Shown: positions 17,034 to 25,812, counted from the first letter of the stretch. The stretch: DNA of 64,000 nt from DASUKM01 sp036278735 (GCA_036278735.1 DASUKM010000028.1:74871-138870), one strand, 5' to 3'. Numbers and translations are program-made. Notes: a model not told the origin generated them from the letters alone.

Positions 17034-18128
17034 ATGCGCGCCGCTTTTCGTTTCGGTCTCCCCATCGTTCTGACCGCTGTTCTATCGCCGCTCGCGTCGG
17101 CACAGTCTGCCCCGGCGGCCGCGCCGGCGCCATCGACCCAGCCGACGGCGCTCCCGCGCGTGCGCCTCGTGGCCACCGGCGGCACCATTTCGAACAAGAC
17201 GGGGGGCCGCCTCACGGCCGAGCAGCTCGTGGCCCTCATGCCCGGCGTCGAGCGGTGGGTCCGGCCCGAGTACGAACAGTTCAGCAACCTCGCCAGCGGA
17301 CAGTTGACGCTCCAGCAGTGGCTCGACCTGTCGAGGCGGATCAACCAGCTACTCACTGAAGACGACGGACCGGCCGGCGTGGTCGTGACGAGCGGGACCG
17401 ACACGATGGAAGAGGTGGCGTACTTCCTCGATCTGACGGTCCGGTCCGACAAACCGGTCGTCGTCGTGGGGTCGATGCGCAATCCGAGCACGCTCGGCTA
17501 TGAAGGGGCGGCCAACCTGCAGGACGCCTTCCGCGTGGCGGGCGACCCGGCGTCGCGGGGGCGCGGCGTGCTCGTGGTGCTGAACGACGAAATCAACGCG
17601 GCCCGCGAAGTGACCAAGACCGACGCGCTGCGGCTCGACACGTTCCAGAGCCGCCGCTACGGCATCCTCGGCGTCGTGGACAGCGACCGCGTCGTGTATT
17701 ACCGCGACGATCTGAAGCGGCATACCCGCCAGAGCGAGTTCGACGTCTCGAGCGTACACGAGCTGCCGCGCGTCGACGTCATCTGGGTCTATCAAGGCGC
17801 TCCCGGCGACTTGATCAAAGCGGCGGTCGATCTCGGCGCGAAAGGAATCGTCGTCGCCACCGCCGGCGCGGGAGCGACGAGCGGCACGGAGGGGGAAGGG
17901 CTGCAGTACGCGATGAGCAAGGGGGTCTTCGTCGTCTTCACGACGCGGACGGGCAACGGACGGATTGCCGCCCGGCGCCGTGCGGCGACCGGTCCGAACG
18001 CCGCGCGCTTCGCCTACTGGATCGCCGGCGAGGACCTGCAGCCGGTCAAGGCGCGCATTCTCCTCATGCTCGCGCTGACGAAGACCCACGACGCGGCCGA
18101 CATTCAGCGCATGTTCACCGAATACTGA
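17034..18128 (+). CDS. ansB: Exported type II L-asparaginase
   Basis: 364 residues with a signal peptide (MRAAFRFGLPIVLTAVLSPL, cleavage near ASAQSA). Both threonine active-site motifs are present: ATGGTIS with T51, and TSGTDTMEE at residues 119-127. It hydrolyses asparagine (possibly glutamine) to aspartate and ammonia in the periplasm. An aspartase and a fumarase encoded further along would convert aspartate to TCA intermediates. Probably co-transcribed with the 71-residue protein upstream. Confidence 0.9.
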   Translation: MRAAFRFGLPIVLTAVLSPLASAQSAPAAAPAPSTQPTALPRVRLVATGGTISNKTGGRLTAEQLVALMPGVERWVRPEYEQFSNLASGQLTLQQWLDLSRRINQLLTEDDGPAGVVVTSGTDTMEEVAYFLDLTVRSDKPVVVVGSMRNPSTLGYEGAANLQDAFRVAGDPASRGRGVLVVLNDEINAAREVTKTDALRLDTFQSRRYGILGVVDSDRVVYYRDDLKRHTRQSEFDVSSVHELPRVDVIWVYQGAPGDLIKAAVDLGAKGIVVATAGAGATSGTEGEGLQYAMSKGVFVVFTTRTGNGRIAARRRAATGPNAARFAYWIAGEDLQPVKARILLMLALTKTHDAADIQRMFTEY

Positions 18129-18144
18129 ACGGCGCGGCTCACCC

Positions 18145-18629
18145 ATGACCGCACCGGGCTGGTATCTGACAGCGGGCCTCGTGCTCTGCGCGATGGCGAT
18201 TGCCGCCACGCTCGTCGAGCGCCTGCGTGTCGCTGCGCTGGATGGAGCTGAAGCAGGACCGCGATCACGTCCCCGAACTGTCGTTCCTCATCACCGACCC
18301 TGAGCGGCGGATCGAAGCCGCCACCAGCCCCGACACGGCGTCGCTGTTCCTCGTCGAGGTGCTGCTGTTCGTCGTGATTCGCCCGGCTGCGACGTCGATC
18401 GGTCTGCTCGGCTCGCCGCTCCGTGGCGCGGAGCGCGCGCTCATCGGCTGGTTTGGCATCCGTGGGATCGGATCCGTCTATTACCTGGCGTACATCGTTC
18501 ACCACGGCCTGTCGCCGGCGCTGCTGTCCCGCGATTGCCGTCTCGATCGTGCTGCACGGCATCACGGTGTCGCCGCTGATGGCCTGGTACGGACGGCACC
18601 CCGACGCGAGCACGCCGTTGACGGCGTAG
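18145..18629 (+). pseudogene. Remnant of a CPA1-type Na+/H+ antiporter
   Basis: Pieces of one antiporter occur in three frames. An N-terminal helix (MTAPGWYLTAGLVLCAMAI) is in the first frame. The C-terminal core is in the second, including RAAT.. and ERALIGWFGIRGIGSVYYLA, the conserved GWFGxRGxxS motif. The last segment, AIAVSIVLHGITVSPLMAWY, is in the third. A full antiporter is about 400 residues or more; most of the middle helices are missing. So this is a deletion plus at least one frameshift, not a functional gene. Confidence 0.7.
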
Positions 18630-18641
18630 GCGCGCGAGGAT

Positions 18642-19421
18642 TCATTTCAATTCATCAATCGCCGTCCGTGCGGCATCCGACACCGAGACCCGGGCCCCGA
18701 AGGTGGATCGCCGGTGGTCGTCCAGCAGCGACATCAGCCGCGGCACCGCCTGTTTCGCGTGGAGGGACTCGAGCGCGTCGATCGCCAGGACGCGCATCGA
18801 CGGGTCTTCGCCGTCGAGCGCGTCGAGCAGAGGGCCAATGGCACGCGGGTCGTTGATCTGCGCCAAGGCCCACGGCACCACCGTATCGACCTCGTCATCG
18901 TCGAGCAGCGGCACGAGAATCGGGACGGCACGCGGATCGCGAAGATCCCCGAGCAGATGCGCCGCGTAATAGCGGTCCGCCGCAATTTGACGCGAGGCAT
19001 GGTATCGACCGTCACCCGAGGCGGCCGGAATGCCCTGCCCCGCCGGCCGGTCCGACCGGTCACGGAGAATTGCGGTGATCGTCTGGAACCCGCGCGGATC
19101 TCGAAGGCTCGCGAAAATGAACGCGACGTTTCCACGGACGTGCCGGTCTTCCTGACGCAATCCGTCCACCAGCGGTGGGAGGACGCTCGGATCGTGCCGC
19201 GCGACGATCTGTCTGGCGATCTCGAACTGGCGCCAGAAGACCTTCTCGCGCTTGAACTGCTCGACCAGCGCGGCGGACGAGCGATCGGCGTGGACGGGCG
19301 TCGCAGGCGACCCACACGCGGCGACCTCGAGGCACAGAGCACCGAGTACGACCAGCACGACTGGTGCAGGCAGACGATCAGCCAGTCGCCACCCCGCGAG
19401 CGTGTCGGTCTGGGCGATCAT
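18642..19421 (-). CDS. HEAT-repeat lipoprotein
   Basis: 259 residues. The N-terminus has a hydrophobic stretch LPAPVVLVVLGALCLEVAAC ending in a lipobox-like VAAC, so Cys36 is probably lipidated. The rest is built of HEAT/PBS-lyase repeats (DPSVLPPLVDGL, DPRGFQTITAIL, DPRAVPILVPLLDDDEVD, DPRAIGPLLDALDGEDP), which usually mediate protein-protein binding. Function unknown. The leader before the lipobox is long (35 residues), so the true start could be internal. Convergent with the antiporter remnant. Confidence 0.75.
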   Translation of the reverse strand: MIAQTDTLAGWRLADRLPAPVVLVVLGALCLEVAACGSPATPVHADRSSAALVEQFKREKVFWRQFEIARQIVARHDPSVLPPLVDGLRQEDRHVRGNVAFIFASLRDPRGFQTITAILRDRSDRPAGQGIPAASGDGRYHASRQIAADRYYAAHLLGDLRDPRAVPILVPLLDDDEVDTVVPWALAQINDPRAIGPLLDALDGEDPSMRVLAIDALESLHAKQAVPRLMSLLDDHRRSTFGARVSVSDAARTAIDELK

Positions 19422-19635
19422 GCTCCTGTCGACATACGCCTGCCCCGGGTGCTGGCACACTCGTCCGTTCTCGCCACCGATCGAGCCACACATCGGGTAG
19501 AGGATCGCGCCTTGAAGGGCGGGGGAGTATAGTACACCTCTTCCGAAGGCACCGCGTGCGGCCCTCGACCCGCGACGGCAAGGAGGGCATCGCGCGCGGC
19601 TTCGCGATCGAGCCCGGCAACAGGGGGAGGGCCTG

Positions 19636-20419
19636 ATGTCCCGCTTCGACGAGCAGCCGCCGGCGACCGGGACCGCCCTGGTGACGGGCGCGTCGTCGGG
19701 GATCGGCGCCGCGATTGCCCGCGAGCTGGCCCGCAGGGGCCGCGCCGCTGGTGGCGCGTAGCGCCGACCGCCTGCGCGAGGCGGCCGCGACGATCGCCAA
19801 GGAATACGGCGTTCGAGCCGAGTGGATCGCGATGAACCTCGCAAACGCGTCCGAACGCGACGGGCTGGCGTCGGCGATCGCTGCCCGTGGCGAGATCGTG
19901 GATCTCCTGGTCAACGACGCGGGGATCGGCACCGTGGGCCGCTTTCACGAGCTGCCCGTCTCGCGCGAGATCGATCTCGTCCGGCTGAACGTCGAAACGG
20001 TTGTGGCGCTGTGCGGCGCCTTCGTTCCGGACATGGTGCGGCGCGGACGAGGGGCCATCCTCAACGTCGCGTCCGTCTCCGGATTCATGCCGGTGCCCCG
20101 CCAGGCCTCCTACTGCGCCTCGAAGGCGTTCGTCCTCAACTTCACCGACAGCCTGAGACTCGACCTGCACGGCACCGGCGTGACCGCCACCGCGTTGAGC
20201 CCCGGGCCGGTGAAGACGGCGTTCGGGGGGCTCCTCGAAGGGCTTCCGGACGTGCTGTTCGTGGACCCGGCGCGGGTTGCGCGCGAGGCGATCGACGGTC
20301 TGGAACGCGGGCGGCGGACCGTGATCCCGGGGGCCGCCAATGCGCTCAACGCGATGCTCGGGCGGTACACGCCGCGGGGCGTGTTCCTGTCGTACGCCCG
20401 CCGCTTCTGGCCTGGGTAA
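19636..20419 (+). pseudogene. Short-chain dehydrogenase/reductase with a frameshift
   Basis: SDR-family oxidoreductase. The nucleotide-binding motif TGASSGIGAAIARELARRG lies in the first frame (from ATG at 19636). The remainder, with NDAGIG, the catalytic Ser of NVASVSG and YCASK, lies in the +1 frame from about 19740 onward. The break is at a GGGG run; one fewer G joins the frames as ARELARRAAPLVARSADRL. In the first frame translation ends at TAG soon after. It may be a genuine pseudogene or a homopolymer error. Near full length otherwise (about 260 residues). Confidence 0.8.
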
Positions 20420-20490
20420 CCCCTCGAATCCGACGGCGTGCGGCTACGCCTGTCGAATTGGTCCATGCGGGATCAGGAGCCCGCCGCCCC

Positions 20491-21483
20491 ATGAGCGTGC
20501 TGATTACGGGCGCGACCGGCCAGGTCGGAAATGCCATCGCGCGGCGACTGGCCGCCGACGGCGTCCACATCCGCGCGCTGGTCCACTCGCGGATGCGAGG
20601 GACGTCGAACGTGCTGCCCGAGGGCGTGCAGACCGTGTTCGGCGACGTCACGGACGCCGCATCCCTGCGAGGCGCCTTCGACGGCTGCGACACGGTCTAC
20701 CACGCCGCCGGGATCCCCGAACAATGGCGCCGGGACCCCGCGGAATTCACGCGCGTGAACGCCGAGGGAACCCGTCACGTGGTCGAGGCGGCGCTCGCTT
20801 CCGGCGTCAAACGGTTCGTCTACACCAGCACGGACGACGTCCTCCTCGCCGCACCGGGCATTCCATTCGACGAGCCCATCGTCGATCGAACGCCTGGCCG
20901 GACGCCCTACCAGCGCTCCAAGCGCGAAGCGGACCGGATCGTCACGGCGGCGCTGGATCGGGGGCTGCCCGCCGTGTTCCTCCATCCGTCCGGGGTCTAC
21001 GGACCGGCGCCGTTCCTCACGCGTGGACTCAACGATCTTCTGGTCGGCCTCGCCCTGCGCAAGGTGCCCGCCCTGCTGCCCGGCGGCATGACGCTCGTGT
21101 ACAGCGAAGACGTCGCCGACGGGCACATCCGGGCGGCGAGCCGCGCCGAGGTCGGCGCGCGCTACATCCTCACGGAGTCGTATCAGCCGCTCATCGACAT
21201 CGCGCGGGCGGTCGTGCGCGTGGCCTCGAGCGCGAGGGTGCCGCGGATCATGCCGCTGGCGCTCGCGAATGCGATCGCCACGATCGGCGAGCCGGTGGCA
21301 CGGCTGACGGGCCGTCCTCCGATGATCCCGCGAAGCCTGCTGCAGTTCCTCGAACGCGATGCCCGTCCCACGGGGACGCGCGCGCGCGCGGAGCTCGAAT
21401 GGCGACCGATTCCCTTCGTCACCGGAGTGGAACGCTCCCTCGCCTACTTCGGGCAACGGGGCTGGACGAGGAGTTCGTCGTGA
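20491..21483 (+). CDS. NAD-dependent epimerase/dehydratase family protein
   Basis: 330-residue extended SDR. The Rossmann motif TGATGQVG is near the N-terminus, YHAAGIPEQ follows, and the catalytic Tyr-Lys pair is in TPYQRSK. The C-terminal part carries a beta-hydroxysteroid/flavonol reductase-like tail. Substrate is probably a nucleotide sugar or other small carbonyl, but cannot be fixed here. Starts 71 nt after the SDR pseudogene with no strong ribosome-binding sequence. Confidence 0.85.
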   Translation: MSVLITGATGQVGNAIARRLAADGVHIRALVHSRMRGTSNVLPEGVQTVFGDVTDAASLRGAFDGCDTVYHAAGIPEQWRRDPAEFTRVNAEGTRHVVEAALASGVKRFVYTSTDDVLLAAPGIPFDEPIVDRTPGRTPYQRSKREADRIVTAALDRGLPAVFLHPSGVYGPAPFLTRGLNDLLVGLALRKVPALLPGGMTLVYSEDVADGHIRAASRAEVGARYILTESYQPLIDIARAVVRVASSARVPRIMPLALANAIATIGEPVARLTGRPPMIPRSLLQFLERDARPTGTRARAELEWRPIPFVTGVERSLAYFGQRGWTRSSS

Positions 21484-21547
21484 GCGGGGCTACCGGCGTC
21501 GGGGCTTCGCCTGATACGAAGTCGCGGCCTGTCCACTGATCGGAGTC

Positions 21548-21805
21548 ATGGGATCGATCCGTGTCGGGTTCTTCGAGGATTTCAAAGGCGCCAACACGCT
21601 TCTGATCGACGTCGATGCCCAACGACTGCGCAGATTGATCGCGCGGCTCGCCGGGCCGAAGCTCGCGCTTCGGCGTAAGCTCGCGCGAGCGAAGGCTGGT
21701 GGACCTGACCGGGATCGAACCGGTGACCTCCTGAATGCCATTCAAAAAACGCCCGAAACCTGCCGCGACCGTCCGACCCAGCCAGCGACCGTCAGAAACG
21801 ACTAA
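21548..21805 (+). CDS. Possible small or truncated protein running into attL
   Basis: The first ~35 residues (MGSIRVGFFEDFKGANTLLI..) look like a real folded protein, but the frame then runs through the displaced tRNA fragment and into the mobile element, giving low-quality sequence. Either a short gene ending before the tRNA has lost its stop, or a gene was truncated when DNA was inserted at the tRNA. Low confidence in the given end. Confidence 0.3.
   Translation: MGSIRVGFFEDFKGANTLLIDVDAQRLRRLIARLAGPKLALRRKLARAKAGGPDRDRTGDLLNAIQKTPETCRDRPTQPATVRND
21697..21744. repeat. attL: 48-bp direct repeat, displaced 3' part of tRNA-Ala
   Basis: Identical over 48 nt to 30718-30765. It corresponds to the 3' half of tRNA-Ala(GGC), from the encoded CCA to the anticodon stem, and has no 5' half, so it is not a functional tRNA. 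It marks the left boundary of the element. Confidence 0.92.
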
Positions 21806-21814
21806 CTATCTTCT

Positions 21815-21842
21815 TTCACAATAGTTTACGGTCGTTTATACT
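21815..21842 (+). promoter_or_regulatory. Probable promoter of the integrase gene
   Basis: TTCACA (-35), 16-nt spacer, TATACT (-10), giving a transcript with a ~65-nt leader that contains the left pair of arm-type repeats. It would place integrase-binding sites downstream of its own promoter, a usual arrangement for autoregulation. Confidence 0.5.
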
Positions 21843-21875
21843 AGTAGCTCGTCCGTTCGCAGAGTTTCAAAACCG

Positions 21876-21895
21876 TGCCCCCTACGTGCCCCCTA
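21876..21895 (+). promoter_or_regulatory. Left candidate integrase arm-type sites
   Basis: Two copies of TGCCCCCTA start 11 nt apart (21876 and 21887), about 130 nt inside attL. A matching pair with the same 11-nt spacing lies just inside attR. Tandem arm-type sites flanking the core are usual for tyrosine recombinases. Confidence 0.55.
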
Positions 21896-21912
21896 GCCGT
21901 TTTGGAGGTCGA

Positions 21913-23169
21913 ATGCCGCGAGTCCGAATGACCGACCGGTGGGTGAAAACAGTTCGTCCCGATCCTGCCCGACAGATCGACTACTGGGATGAGAAGCTGC
22001 CGTGTTTTAGCTTGAGAGTGACGCCCGAGGGAAAAAAGTCGTGGACGGTCTATTACCGATTCCACAAGCGAAAACGTCGCTTCAGCATTGGCAAGGAGTC
22101 TTCCGTCTCGCTCGCCGATGCGCGCATCAGAGCGCGCGCGGTCCTCGCCGATGTCGCCGCCGGGAAAGATCCCGCCGCTGAGAAGCTGTTCGCCCAGCGT
22201 TCGAAGACGTTCGCAGAACTCGCAAAGGAGTTCATCGACAAGCACGCAAAGAAGCGGAAAAGCTGGCGCAACTACGCGTGGATGATGAACAAGCATCTGC
22301 TGCCGAAATGGCGTCACGTTAAGGCTGCTGACATCTCCAGACCCGACGTTCGCGCTCTCGTCGAAGCCATCGCGGACGGAGGCGCTCCCGTGTTGGCGAA
22401 CCGCGTCCTCGCACTCGCCAGCAGCGTGTTCAGTTTCGCCGTCTCCCGCGATTGGCGACCAGACAATCCGTGCGAGGGGATCGCGAGACCGGGAAAGGAA
22501 CAGCGCCGAGAACGTGTCCTTTCATCGGACGAGATCGCCGCTCTGTGGACTGCCGCCGAAACCGGCGCACCCGTATTTCGAACGCTGCTCAAGCTGCGAT
22601 TCCTGACGGTCGCCCGTGGAGGCGAGCTGCACCGTCTGCGCTGGTGCGATCTCGATCTCAAAGGAGGCTGGTGGACGCTTCCTCGCGAGTTTGCGAAGAA
22701 TGGCATCACTCACCGTGTTCCGTTGACAAAAACCGCCGTCCAAGTTCTGACGGATTGGCGGGAGCATCAAGACGCTCGACTAGCAGAGATAAACAGGGGA
22801 CGTGCGAAGAAGAAGTGGGAGCTGCGCGAGCCTTCCCAGTGGGTGTTCCCCTCACCGCGCGGGGAAGGTCCGTTTCTGTGGGAGCAGCGTGCGACCAAAC
22901 GGCTGCGAAACGCAACCGGCATCGATTTTCGTCCTCACGACATCCGAAGAACGGTGGCGACGCTCCTGACGCAGCATGGCCACGCGGATCGCTTTATCTT
23001 GAAGCGCATCCTGAACCATGTCGATGACGACATCACTGGTGTTTACGACCGCAACAAATACGACGTGCAGAAGCGTCAGGCACTCGATGCTTGGGAGCGC
23101 ACGCTGAAGTCGATTCTCAATAAGGCAGGCGACTCCACCAACGTCCTGTCGTTCACCGGCACGAACTAG
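21913..23169 (+). CDS. int: Tyrosine recombinase (phage-type integrase)
   Basis: 418 residues. The N-terminal DUF4102-type arm-binding domain is seen in YWDEKLPCFSLRVTPEGKKSW. The core-binding SAM-like domain spans about residues 98-190, and the catalytic domain follows. Catalytic residues read as R235 (TVARGGE), H342 and R345 (HDIRRT), H369 (ILNHV) and nucleophile Y378 (VYDR). It catalyses site-specific integration/excision at the tRNA-Ala. The ATG at 21913 has a GGAGG sequence 5 nt upstream, so it is preferred to the longer frame. Low-GC codon use compared with the chromosome. Confidence 0.95.
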   Translation: MPRVRMTDRWVKTVRPDPARQIDYWDEKLPCFSLRVTPEGKKSWTVYYRFHKRKRRFSIGKESSVSLADARIRARAVLADVAAGKDPAAEKLFAQRSKTFAELAKEFIDKHAKKRKSWRNYAWMMNKHLLPKWRHVKAADISRPDVRALVEAIADGGAPVLANRVLALASSVFSFAVSRDWRPDNPCEGIARPGKEQRRERVLSSDEIAALWTAAETGAPVFRTLLKLRFLTVARGGELHRLRWCDLDLKGGWWTLPREFAKNGITHRVPLTKTAVQVLTDWREHQDARLAEINRGRAKKKWELREPSQWVFPSPRGEGPFLWEQRATKRLRNATGIDFRPHDIRRTVATLLTQHGHADRFILKRILNHVDDDITGVYDRNKYDVQKRQALDAWERTLKSILNKAGDSTNVLSFTGTN

Positions 23170-23226
23170 TCCGATGATCGGGCGTCTTTTCCGGCACTTC
23201 AAATCAGCCGACCGGCTTCCCCAACA

Positions 23227-23589
23227 TCAAAACACCACGCCCGGTCTGGCGGTGCCGTCCAACAAGTAAACAGTCTTGCACTTGTGACATTCCCATCGTC
23301 TGCCGTTCCAATCGCCCGCTAAATGCATCGCTCGCTGATCCGATTCCCAACATCTGGCACAAAAGGGCGTTTTGTCGTCAGCCGCAAAATATAGCGGTGC
23401 TTCAAAGCGCAACGTTCCCGCGAAGGTCAGTTTGCTCTGCAGCGCTTTGACCTGCTCCCGGAGCGAACGATTCTCCTCCTGCATGTCCATGGCTTGGCTC
23501 TGAATCGACAGCATTTGCTTGATGAGATCGATGTTGTCGGTCTTCTGAACCAGAGTGACGGCGTCTTTCAGCGTATCGATGATGCCCAT
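23227..23589 (-). CDS. Small coiled-coil zinc-ribbon protein
   Basis: 120 residues. The N-terminal half is helical with a coiled-coil-like part (SIQSQAMDMQEENRSLREQVKALQSKL). The C-terminal half has CARCWES and WECHKCKTVY, forming one zinc ribbon. Such proteins occur as accessory genes in prophages and islands, without a known role. It is the last of three small genes on this strand; ATG chosen because upstream sequence is antisense-like. Confidence 0.65.
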   Translation of the reverse strand: MGIIDTLKDAVTLVQKTDNIDLIKQMLSIQSQAMDMQEENRSLREQVKALQSKLTFAGTLRFEAPLYFAADDKTPFCARCWESDQRAMHLAGDWNGRRWECHKCKTVYLLDGTARPGVVF

Positions 23590-23614
23590 CGGCGTCTCCG
23601 GATCAAGTATCGGA

Positions 23615-23824
23615 TCAGTTTGCCGCGATGGCCAGACGGATTTCACCGCAGACTGAGCAACGGCCCTCTGCCCGCGTATAGCCGGGACCCGCCCCAAGAG
23701 CAGATGTTGCCTGTTGTGCCTGTTGATGGCGCTCAAGACCCAAAGCCTCTTTGATGCAATGATCACAGAAAGCCGCGGGTCGTCGCTGGGTCAAGAACTG
23801 GGCGACGCGTTCAGGGACAGTCAT
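23615..23824 (-). CDS. Small zinc-binding protein
   Basis: 69 residues, MTVPERVAQFLTQRRPAAFC then CDHC and CSVC knuckles (AAFCDHCIKEAL, GRCSVCGEIRL), so one zinc site separated by a helical linker. Arrangement resembles small DNA-binding accessory proteins of mobile elements. Function unknown. Spacing to the next gene downstream is 25 nt. Confidence 0.6.
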   Translation of the reverse strand: MTVPERVAQFLTQRRPAAFCDHCIKEALGLERHQQAQQATSALGAGPGYTRAEGRCSVCGEIRLAIAAN

Positions 23825-23855
23825 CAGTTGTTCTGGAGCTATCGATCCAGCCGAG

Positions 23856-24095
23856 TCAGCTCGAAATCGGCTTCCAGCCGCTGCATTCTGGCGAACAGAC
23901 ATGTCCCTGCGCACGGAGAGCCTCTGCGGCTCGATTCTTTGCCTCCGCCTCGCTATTCCACGACAGTTGCTCGCCCAAGACATTCTCGACTCTGTAGACC
24001 GGTCCGGCTCCCTCGTCGTGTCGGGTCAAATACAGCGTTAACCCGCCATTGTGCTTGTGCCACGATTCTTCGATACGTCGTCGCGGCTCCGTCAT
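23856..24095 (-). CDS. Small hypothetical protein with terminal CxxxC
   Basis: 79 residues beginning MTEPRRRIEESWHKHNGGLT and ending with GHVCSPECSGWKPISS. A ribosome-binding AGGGGA precedes the ATG. First of three small genes in tandem (this, the 69-residue and the 120-residue proteins), all carrying a Cys pair. No named family. Its promoter is not obvious. Confidence 0.55.
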   Translation of the reverse strand: MTEPRRRIEESWHKHNGGLTLYLTRHDEGAGPVYRVENVLGEQLSWNSEAEAKNRAAEALRAQGHVCSPECSGWKPISS

Positions 24096-24508
24096 TTCCC
24101 CTCCAGTCCGCTGCCAGCAGTCCGCGATTGTAATGCATGCGGCGTAGCGCGATCCCGGTGCGTTCCGGCAGCGGAAATCCGGGCAACGGTTGCCGCCACC
24201 CCCCGGACAAAAAACCGGTCCAGCAGGACCGGCCTCTGACCTCGATGGCGGCACGCAACTTTTTCGAAGATTGCTGGATCAAAAACCTGCTGACCGTAAA
24301 AAGTGATTCCTGAGCATTTCTGGTGCGAAGAATCTGTGATTATCGGGTGATCCGATGGCGGACGCCCCCAATCTCGCCGCTGACAGCCACGCTACTACCC
24401 CTGAATCCTGAGCCAATGACGGGCGACCAGCTCAGGGCGGTTGCAAGGCCGGCGGAGTTCTCCGACTGCGTCGGACCCCTCCGCGTAACGTCCGACCCGA
24501 TTCAGCGT
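24096..24508. other. Intergenic stretch with a terminator
   Basis: About 410 nt between the small zinc-protein genes and the CGNR gene. It holds the rho-independent terminator described next, with AT-richer sequence (GCAACTTTTTCGAAGATTGC) to its right. No open frame looks real on either strand; there may be regulatory sites I cannot recognise. Confidence 0.5.
24209..24232 (-). terminator. Rho-independent terminator of the CGNR gene
   Basis: 7-bp stem CCGGTCC/GGACCGG with a 4-nt loop, followed on the minus strand by six T. It lies 277 nt after the CGNR zinc-finger stop, so it closes that transcript or an unlabelled 3' extension. Confidence 0.8.
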
Positions 24509-25375
24509 CTACGTGGAATGCTGCTTTTGGCGCTTCCTAGCCCGGTAACGCTTCGACGCATCCCGCATTGACGCCAGTCGTCCGCAGTTCGAGCAGTATC
24601 GATGCTGACGCGGGGATCTCTTGCGTTCGACGGTGAAGAAGTTACCGCAGCCTGCGCACGCGGCGAGGCCCGACGTTCCCGTTACGGCCGATAAGAGCTG
24701 CATCGCAAGGGACCCCGGAAGCCCACCGGCCAAGCCAACGTTCAGCCCGCCTCGTGCGAGTCGGAAACCGTAGGGACGGACGTTGGCGATCATCATCCAG
24801 ACATCGACGTAGTCCAATAACCAAAGACGCTCTCTCTCTAGAGCGGACCCATTCACAACGACGCGCCTGATCTTCGGTTGCACGGGAGACTCGCGCAGCA
24901 AGCGCCACTCCCGATAGTCGCCGGTGTCGTCCGCCTGATGTCTGGCAGAGATCCGCAAGATCGCCCTCGCCTCAGCCGCCATCCGACGCCACCACGCAAA
25001 TGGCTCGAAGAATCGCCCTCCGCGTATCAGAGGGCTGCAGAGCGCGAAACGCGGATTCTCGCCAGCGATCCGCAACTCCCCTGAGTGGGTCAGCGGCACG
25101 CCATGTCTGCAGAATCGCAACACTCCATGCTGACGGGCGAACTCTGCGATTTGCCGATCAGTTCCATCGACGAGCCGAATGAACCGCAGCAAATCCGGAA
25201 CCGCAGCACCCCGCGCTGGTTTCGTGCCCCATCCTGCCCAAAGAAAGCCGCGATTCAAATGTGACCAAACTGTTTTGGGTCTGTAGCCCGGCACCAAGGG
25301 CAATGGCGGATCTACGCGCCCATTCTCGTCCACAAATCCGGCCAGCTCCAGCGGGTCGACCGGTTTTCGCGTCAT
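24509..25375 (-). CDS. CGNR-type zinc-finger protein
   Basis: 288 residues. The C-terminal CGNR-like zinc finger runs through CAGCGNFFTVERKRSPRQH and YCSNCGRLASMRDAS, with basic residues expected to contact DNA. The N-terminal ~200 residues are the variable domain of the family, here with aromatic-rich stretches (FFEPFAWWRRMAAEARAI). CGNR proteins are usually transcription regulators. It sits divergently from the AlpA-type gene, so it may regulate that or itself. Start and stop are in the element; codon use is lower in GC than the host's. Confidence 0.8.
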   Translation of the reverse strand: MTRKPVDPLELAGFVDENGRVDPPLPLVPGYRPKTVWSHLNRGFLWAGWGTKPARGAAVPDLLRFIRLVDGTDRQIAEFARQHGVLRFCRHGVPLTHSGELRIAGENPRFALCSPLIRGGRFFEPFAWWRRMAAEARAILRISARHQADDTGDYREWRLLRESPVQPKIRRVVVNGSALERERLWLLDYVDVWMMIANVRPYGFRLARGGLNVGLAGGLPGSLAMQLLSAVTGTSGLAACAGCGNFFTVERKRSPRQHRYCSNCGRLASMRDASKRYRARKRQKQHST

Positions 25376-25521
25376 CTTTGCGTCATATTACGCTCCTCGC
25401 GTGCAGGGGGCAACCGGGTGCATCATCCGCCCACGATGCGTCGTCCGGCCACCGCGAGAGCGCGATTCTGGCGCGGCGCGTGGAAACAAATGTTTGACGG
25501 CGCTAATCCGTGGGAGGCAGC

Positions 25522-25812
25522 GTGAAGTTACCAAGGACACGGCAACACGAAAGCGGTTCCACTGTTTCCAAACTGCAAACGCTAAACGACAGCGGACCTG
25601 CCGAGCGAGACGCTGGCGTTCAGCCGCCGATTCGGGTGCTCCGTATCGCTGATGTGAAGCGCCTGACGGGATTGTCCCGCACAACCATATGGAGACTGCA
25701 ATGCAAAGCTAAGTTTCCAGCGTCAGTTGTGCTGTTGGGGAGCCTCCGTGGCTGGTATGAATCCGAGGTTGAGGAATGGTGCCGACAGCTTGAACGGTCC
25801 CGCCAAGGCTGA
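25522..25812 (+). CDS. AlpA/excisionase-family helix-turn-helix protein
   Basis: 96 residues. The C-terminal 55 residues show the AlpA-type winged helix-turn-helix: IRVLRIADVKRLTGLSRTTI, then the wing region LLGSLRGWYESEVEEWC. AlpA-like proteins activate integrase expression or act as excisionase (recombination directionality) factors. Start GTG chosen because GGAGG lies 5 nt upstream; an earlier GTG four codons upstream is possible. Divergent from the CGNR gene. Confidence 0.8.
   Translation: MKLPRTRQHESGSTVSKLQTLNDSGPAERDAGVQPPIRVLRIADVKRLTGLSRTTIWRLQCKAKFPASVVLLGSLRGWYESEVEEWCRQLERSRQG

Noticed and set aside
19636..19770. The SDR break as a selenocysteine codon
   Set aside because: The stop reached in the first frame is TAG, and the two halves are in different frames.
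21697..21744. A second tRNA-Ala gene
   Set aside because: Only the 3' half is present; it is the displaced attachment-site copy.
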